Assembly (NCBI GenBank): GCA_037176905.1
Contig: JBBBWG010010778.1
Span: forward strand, 63,677-89,129
Source of the DNA: Azolla pinnata
Taxonomy: Eukaryota > Streptophyta > Polypodiopsida > Salviniales > Salviniaceae
DNA: 25,453 bases
Direction: 5' to 3'
Shown here: one piece after another, positions 20,579-25,453 of the stretch
Layout of the letters: every line of letters starts with the position of its first letter
How positions within the stretch are numbered: the first letter of the stretch is position 1
Position numbers and translations under genes: made by a program
Notes under the pieces: model-generated
Told to the model about the DNA's origin: nothing
The model's database searches: none
What the model saw: the letters and a program-made list of their open reading frames with translations, nothing else

Positions 20579-21374
20579 GTTTGAAGGATAAACTCAGCTT
20601 TCTGCTCTGTTTCTTGAATCTTCTTTGTTTGTTGTCCGAAATGGATGAAGAAAAAAGAAGCCTATTTGTTAAATCTCTCTGATGAGTCTATTCGTGGAAT
20701 GACGAGTTCTTCTTATCACCCAACAATTTGTTTTTGCTCAAGCACTTGTGAATATGTGGGAATGAATGAATCATGTGTGCAGACAAGTGTGTGATTCAGC
20801 ACATCTCAGTGATTGCTTTCATGAATGAAGAGTGTTGAATCCCGTTAATAACTGATGAATCAAGGGTTTTCGAATCGGTTTTTAAGAATGGAGTACGTCT
20901 CACGCTCAATCTACTAAAGATGTGATTAGTCCTACACAATACAATTCAGCTTGCCGAGCATTTTTTGCTTGTATCGATTGTCCTTTGGAATGGAGAAATC
21001 GTGCTAGAATTCGAATTCAAACTGAGCTGCTGAAAAGTAGGATGTCTGGTTGCCCTTGAAACTCGAATCACTTGAAAGCATAGAACCCACATGCCTTCAA
21101 GGATGATGTGACACAGAGCTTGCAATTCTAGTGCCTGAAAAAGCAAGCAGCTTGTGAGATGCAGCTTGTGAGATCGCTCTTTTTCCCTTAAATTGGAGTC
21201 GTGGGTTCGATTCTTCTGAAGTCTCCTACTTGGATTTCATTTGTTCCATCAAGCGCATGATTCCTCCTCTCATCTGTTGCTTAAGGGGACAGAAAAATAA
21301 AAATAATGGAAAGGCTTGAGACACAGTCTGGACTCTGACACAAAGAAAGAGAAGGGGAGCTGAGCTCTTTAGTG

Positions 21375-21740
21375 ATGGAGATGACCTGGCAAAGTATTAG
21401 CTGCGTTTTGCAGACATTTGAAGGGTTCTCTTCCTTCCTCTCTGTCTGTCAGGACCAGATAAGTAAGTTCTTCCATGATGCTCTGTTTCACGTGCATTCT
21501 CCAGTTTTTCATCTCCTTTGTTTTGGTATATGCTCCGTTTCTGTGTGCTCTGCTTGCATTTCTCCCCCTCCCCCCTTTCCGGTGCTCTTTTGTTCTTTCT
21601 TCTTCCTAATTTATGTCGTCTCAGGGCTAACAGCAAGTGTAATGTTTGCGGTTTTCTTGGTTGGCTTTTCTTTTTCCCATTTTGGTTGTTGTCCAGAATG
21701 TCATGGCGCATCGATGGAAGAACATTTGCCAAGAAAGTGA
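21375..21740 (+). other. Possible upstream ORF overlapping the SOG1-like start
   Basis: An ATG at 21375 opens a frame that ends at the TGA at 21738-21740, 40 bases past the main ATG (21698) and in a different frame. A strong GTAAGT donor at 21463 and a CCAG acceptor at 21695-21696 suggest a leader intron of 234 bp, a multiple of three without an in-frame stop. The upstream frame therefore overlaps the main start whether the intron is removed (about 43 codons) or retained (about 121 codons). Its peptide matches nothing I know. It is relevant only if transcription starts before 21375. Confidence 0.4.
21463..21696 (+). other. Probable intron in the SOG1-like 5' leader
   Basis: It is bounded by GTAAGT and a pyrimidine-rich stretch (TTTCTTTTTCCC and similar) ending in GTCCAG, one base before the main ATG. 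Inferred from splice motifs only. Confidence 0.5.
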
Positions 21741-24182
21741 AGAACCCAAGTTATGGCACATGCAGAGATCATCATACCCCAAGAGGAATGCACACAGAAT
21801 GCCCTTCATGTGGCTATGCATTTGAAGAGAGTGAGGTATGTGTCTTCATACTACTATACTTTTGTTCAGATTTCTCGTTTTGTTTCCTTAATATATATCC
21901 ATCTGCTCTCGTTTGGAAACAAATGCTGTTGAATGAGCTGGGTAGGCTTAAGCATGGCATAGGAATTCGTACATTGAACTGTGATGTGTGAATAAATAAA
22001 CCCAACATTTCTCTTGTCATATATATGTATATATATATATATAATTGGGTGTAAGGTATGGCCTGGATTTCCCTCGGGTGTAAAATTTGATCCATCTGAC
22101 CAAGAGATTCTGGAGCATCTGGCTGCTCAAGTGGGAATTGGTTCAGCAAAACCTCATCCACTTATTAGTGAATTCATTCCTACAATTGATTTTGAGGGTG
22201 GCATTTGCTATACGCATCCTGAAAAGCTACCAGGTAAATCCATTGCTTCCTTTTTCTTCCATCTTTCAAAGAGTAATAAATATATCTTTTGCATTCAATC
22301 ATCGAATAAGCCAAGTAAGATAAGAAGAGATTGAGCATAGCATCACTTGAGTGCGTGTATTCAATAAGCATACATGAAGATGCATCATGTGGACACCATA
22401 ACAGAGGCATTATAGACAACAGTGCAGTATACATATCGGATTCTGTTATTATGCATCCTGTTGTTGGTGAATGTGCATAGTTGCATTCTATTTTTTTATA
22501 AAGTGTACGGCTGAGGATTTCGGCTATGACAATAAGACTCCAACAAAGTTTGGAGTGCATGTCAAAATAACAGATTGAATTCTTTGTACGTATATGAGTT
22601 TGATGATATACCATTTGAGACAATATGAAAAACAGATTGAATTCATTGTACCACTATATGCAATGACAGTATTGAAGATCACAAATCTTTAAACAACATT
22701 GATCATCTTGCAAGGAAAAAATATACAAACTTTAGACTGTTCTCTGAACTAGGAATTCGTCGAGATGGTAGCAGTGTGCATTTTTTCCACATACCCTCTA
22801 AAGCTTATATGACTGGCTCTCGAAAGCGAAGGAAAGTCCAAACAAATGAAGGTGATGAGCTGCGCTGGCATAAAACTGGTAAGACAAGGCCGGTGATACA
22901 AAATGGGAAGCAAATGGGGTGTAAGAAGATCATGGTATTGTACATTAGCTGTGGAAAGCAAGCAAAAAAGCTTGATAAAACGAATTGGGTGATTCATCAA
23001 TATCATCTCGGTGTAGATGAAGAGGAAAGAGAAGGCGAACTTGTGGTATCCAAGGTCTTTTACCAGACGCAACCAAGACAATCAAGCAAAGCAGATAATG
23101 GTGATGATGATGATGATGATTCGGAAAGAACAGAGTTTCAACTTCGAGAAAGATTGAGGAATGATGAAGAAATTGGGCATACACAAGTAGATCTTGCAGA
23201 AGGGTGTACAGATGATCTGTTAAGGATACCTAATACATCACTAGAGGTTGAATTGACAACCGGATTGGACATTGCTGCCTTACGATTGCCAATGAAATCT
23301 GACATCCTTCGCATTTCTCATGAATGGGAGGTATCTGAAGGTGTTGGCTCTCCCAAGGTGAATACATACACATTGTTTCTTTCTTTCTTCTTTTTTGTCA
23401 TGATAGGATGTTCAAGAATCCTTTCAAAGATCAATTCTGTTTGAGCTTCTTTTTCACTTGACTACTGTGAGTGAAAGGCGGCATCCCTTGGACGAGCAGC
23501 TGAAGTTGTTGAATGCCACGCACAAACTGTTAGCACAGTAGATGAGGAAGCCAAGAACAAGGATAACACGATCGATGGGAAATCTTTGTTGTCATCATCT
23601 CAAGAGGTTCCGGATTCTCAGCCATTGCTGTCGGGTTCGTTGGATGCCGAGCTGCTCAAGCTTCTCTGCAATGAGGAACTCAAGGTGTTAGGTGAGGGCG
23701 ATGCCGTGAATGGCCTGAAGAACATCATCACAGAGGCAACCTCGAGCCAGGATAGATCCTCACTAGATAAGATCTTCCTTGGTACACCGCCAGAGCTGTT
23801 GGTAACGATTTCTCGATGCTCGGTTTCTTCTTAAATGTTAAGGTGTTTCTTCAGAGCAAAATGTTCCGATTCCTGTTTGCATTAGCAAGAATGTTGGGAT
23901 CAACAATGCCAAATTACAGAGTTCTTTCTCAAGATCCCTGTCCTGTGACTGAATGTGTCTTGTGACTGAATGTGTAGTGCTCCACCGACGTTGTTTAAAA
24001 CTCATCAGCCTGTTTTTTTCACCATCTTTGGGTTGTCATTGTTGTAGGAGTCATTGGTGATGAACTCCCAAGGCGCGTCGTCCGAGGATTGGTTCGAGAA
24101 ACTGCGGGTTTTCGGAGATTCACAGAGAACCGACGATTTCAGCTTGTCCGAATTCTTCCAGAATAGCCAATCCCAACAATAA
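21698..24182 (+). CDS. SOG1: SOG1-like NAC transcription factor (DNA-damage response)
   Basis: Plant-specific NAC factor of the SOG1/ANAC008 lineage. In Arabidopsis, SOG1 is the nuclear activator of cell-cycle arrest, repair and cell-death genes after DNA damage and is phosphorylated by ATM/ATR. Exons: 21698-21835, 22056-22233, 22753-23357, 23478-23801, 24048-24182; GT-AG; 459 aa (Arabidopsis about 449). Residues 1-46 are the typical SOG1 head ([16 protein letters not shown]) with C35-x2-C38. The NAC domain begins at W48 ([14 protein letters not shown]), continues with [15 protein letters not shown]-type residues and the RKRRKV basic cluster, and ends around [11 protein letters not shown]. 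Exon 3 also encodes a poly-Asp stretch. Ser-Gln sites are at S348, S354, S397, S422, S440, S455 and S457. The exon 2 acceptor (GTGTAAG) is weak and follows an AT microsatellite, but it keeps the frame and family sequence. The paralogues ANAC044/ANAC085 are alternatives; the SQ-rich tail favours SOG1. Confidence 0.93.
22020..22043. repeat. TA dinucleotide tract before the SOG1-like exon 2 acceptor
   Basis: About 10 TA units, interrupted once by TG, lie within 35 bp of the acceptor and take the place of a normal polypyrimidine tract. Length changes here could affect splicing. Confidence 0.8.
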
Positions 24183-24183
24183 A
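24178..24183 (+). promoter_or_regulatory. AATAAA hexamer overlapping the SOG1-like stop codon
   Basis: The stop TAA (24180-24182) is embedded in AATAAA. Use of this hexamer would give a short trailer ending about 10-30 bases later. Functional use is unproven. Confidence 0.3.
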
Positions 24184-24360
24184 ATAGGGTGCTGCACTGT
24201 TTTTCGCTGGATGGGCTTTTTTGCACTGCAACAAAACATGTCAAAAGCCTGGTCATTTTTGGACCCTCTGATTTTGATTTTTATGTCTGTATACAAAATT
24301 GTTCTACTTATGATTCAAACCATCTTAGATGTGATTCGAACATTGCGAGTGTTGTTACTA

Positions 24361-24418
24361 TGTCCTATGATCAATTCCATATTACTATGTTGTTATCATG
24401 TCCTATGATCAATTCCAT
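24361..24418. repeat. Direct repeat of 20 bp, period 38
   Basis: TGTCCTATGATCAATTCCAT is present twice, separated by an 18-bp spacer that begins with a partial copy of the sequence before the first repeat. It is a local duplication in the SOG1-like 3' flank. Confidence 0.88.
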
Positions 24419-25293
24419 CCCTCAAGGCAAGTAACAACTTTGGTATGATCATCAATCGCACATTGCGAAACGGACTCTTATTGCAAGTTGTTCAGGCGCG
24501 ATCTTTCTTTTAGGTGATGATTGATTGTTTGCACCGTTCAAATATGGTTAAAATCTAAAGCCAACATATAGATAGTCCCAAACCTGCTTAGCATAGAAAC
24601 AGTTCCAGAGAGCATGCCTTTGTGTCTCCAATGTAATTGCATAATCTCACACACTGTGTTGACAATAAGCACCTACTGGTTGATAAGGTTACATGTACAG
24701 TTTGCTAGAGGAATGCCGTAAATTTCCATGCACAGATTGATTGCATTCCATGTAGTATGCTTCCAAAAACATTTCAAGAACTTGTTTTGAGATATGTTAT
24801 GCTTATCCCAAGCAATGTTGCCTTTTGATGGCCATCATGGCTATTTTTAGCCATTTTACTTGTTTTTTTACTGGCAAAAGAAATCCTAGACTAGACAATT
24901 TTTTTATTGATTTGTCAAATGATAGATCAAATTTTCAAGAAACTATAAAAAACTAGTATATATGGATTAATATATATAACTGAATTTCTTGATGGAAAAG
25001 ATCGAAGTGCTATTTAGATATAAATTACATTTGCAAACAAGTTTTTTGAAATTCCTCCGAATCTTGATATATCTTTTTTTTTGTAAATATTTATTATAGA
25101 TTTGATAATGCAATTAAATATTTATCATCAATTTCCTTGGGTAAGCTATCAAAGTAGGTCATATGACAAGTAATATTTTTTTAAAACTATCACGAAATCT
25201 TTGCTTGACAAGCAAGAGTGTCTATCAAAGGGCAACATTGATCCTAACTAAGCCTTCTTCACCATTAGTTTCTATTATTAAACTGAGTGGGTC

Positions 25294-25414
25294 GTCCCAC
25301 TCCTCTATTTCTGAACGCCTTCTCTTTCTGGCGTCTAACCCTCCTGCCTCTAAATCTGAATAGAACCCTTTTAAAACGTCTGAAGAAAGCAAACGCCTAT
25401 TTCAGGAGTGGGAC
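25294..25414. repeat. Short inverted repeat, possible decayed MITE ends
   Basis: GTCCCACTCCT and AGGAGTGGGAC are perfect 11-bp inverted copies bounding about 121 bp. The similarity does not extend inward, and no clear target-site duplication is visible, so calling it a transposable element is speculative. Confidence 0.4.
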
Positions 25415-25453
25415 TAGAGATGGGCTCATACCAAAATAGCTTCTCTCTACAAC

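Larger units (their letters stand above)
20289..21697. other. Intergenic region: DUF936 trailer and SOG1-like promoter/leader
   Basis: The DUF936 3' untranslated region probably extends to about 20600, with a canonical AATAAA at 20573-20578. Beyond it I see no gene up to the SOG1-like leader. A 14-bp tandem duplication (CAGCTTGTGAGATG-type) lies at 21148-21175. A GTGGGTTCGATTC word near 21191-21203 resembles the internal B-box of tRNA-derived elements, but no A-box or cloverleaf accompanies it. Confidence 0.55.
24183..25453. other. Region downstream of the SOG1-like gene, no recognisable gene
   Basis: AT-rich DNA with the probable SOG1-like 3' untranslated region at its left. A 20-bp word, TGTCCTATGATCAATTCCAT, occurs twice at 24361-24380 and 24399-24418. 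The stretch from 24880 to 25110 is very AT-rich. An 11-bp inverted repeat lies at 25294-25304 and 25404-25414. The open frame at 25163-25363 is unrecognised. Confidence 0.6.

Noticed and set aside
21180-21215. tRNA or tRNA-derived SINE, from a GTGGGTTCGATTC B-box-like word
   Set aside because: No A-box at the right distance, no acceptor stem and no tail; the word alone is insufficient.
3108-24182. A functional cluster joining SUMO E1, PP2C, DUF936 and SOG1
   Set aside because: Plant genes are rarely co-transcribed; the intergenic distances of 1.4-2 kb and unrelated families make chance linkage the simplest reading.
25163-25363. A 66-codon frame near the window end
   Set aside because: It shows no known motif, has AT-rich codons and overlaps the small inverted repeat.

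Overview
The window looks like nuclear DNA of a flowering plant. The evidence is intron-rich genes with GT-AG splicing, four proteins with plant-type family membership (one family, DUF936, is known only from plants), CT/GA microsatellites in leaders and AT-rich introns. The species cannot be fixed from the sequence. The DUF936 gene has a strongly GC-rich 5' end, as is common in monocots but not exclusive to them.

Four protein-coding genes lie head-to-tail on the + strand. (1) 3109-10156: SUMO E1 large subunit SAE2/UBA2, 11 coding exons, 615 aa, with ATP site, catalytic Cys and both zinc Cys pairs intact. (2) 12004-14634: a PP2C phosphatase of the PIA1-like type, 5 coding exons, 293 aa, all metal-binding motifs present. 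Its third intron holds a 100-N assembly gap flanked by an identical 77-bp sequence, so the real locus probably has neither gap nor duplication. (3) 16682-20288: a DUF936 protein, 4 coding exons, 995 aa, with conserved ends joined by a long low-complexity middle carrying Ser-Pro-Gly-Lys repeats. Its leader region contains three arrays of the six-base telomere motif TTAGGG (as CCCTAA) within a 70-bp repeat. (4) 21698-24182: a SOG1-like NAC transcription factor, 5 coding exons, 459 aa, with a C-terminal cluster of seven Ser-Gln sites of the kind phosphorylated by ATM/ATR.

Intergenic stretches are 1-3108, 10157-12003, 14635-16681, 20289-21697 and 24183-25453. They hold microsatellites, small inverted repeats, a CpG-rich patch (about 15740-16240) and putative leaders or trailers, but no further recognisable gene. 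I see no rRNA, no convincing tRNA, no intact transposon and no CRISPR array.

The genes are ordinary housekeeping or regulatory loci and do not form an operon-like system. SAE2 and SOG1 both connect to genome maintenance, but their proximity is most simply chance. The points most worth a second look are the telomere-motif repeat upstream of DUF936, the duplicated flanks of the gap in PP2C, an overlapping upstream ORF at SOG1, complementary GT-rich and CA-rich tracts in the PP2C introns, and a SUMO-interaction-like motif in the SAE2 tail. I found no clear new biological system.
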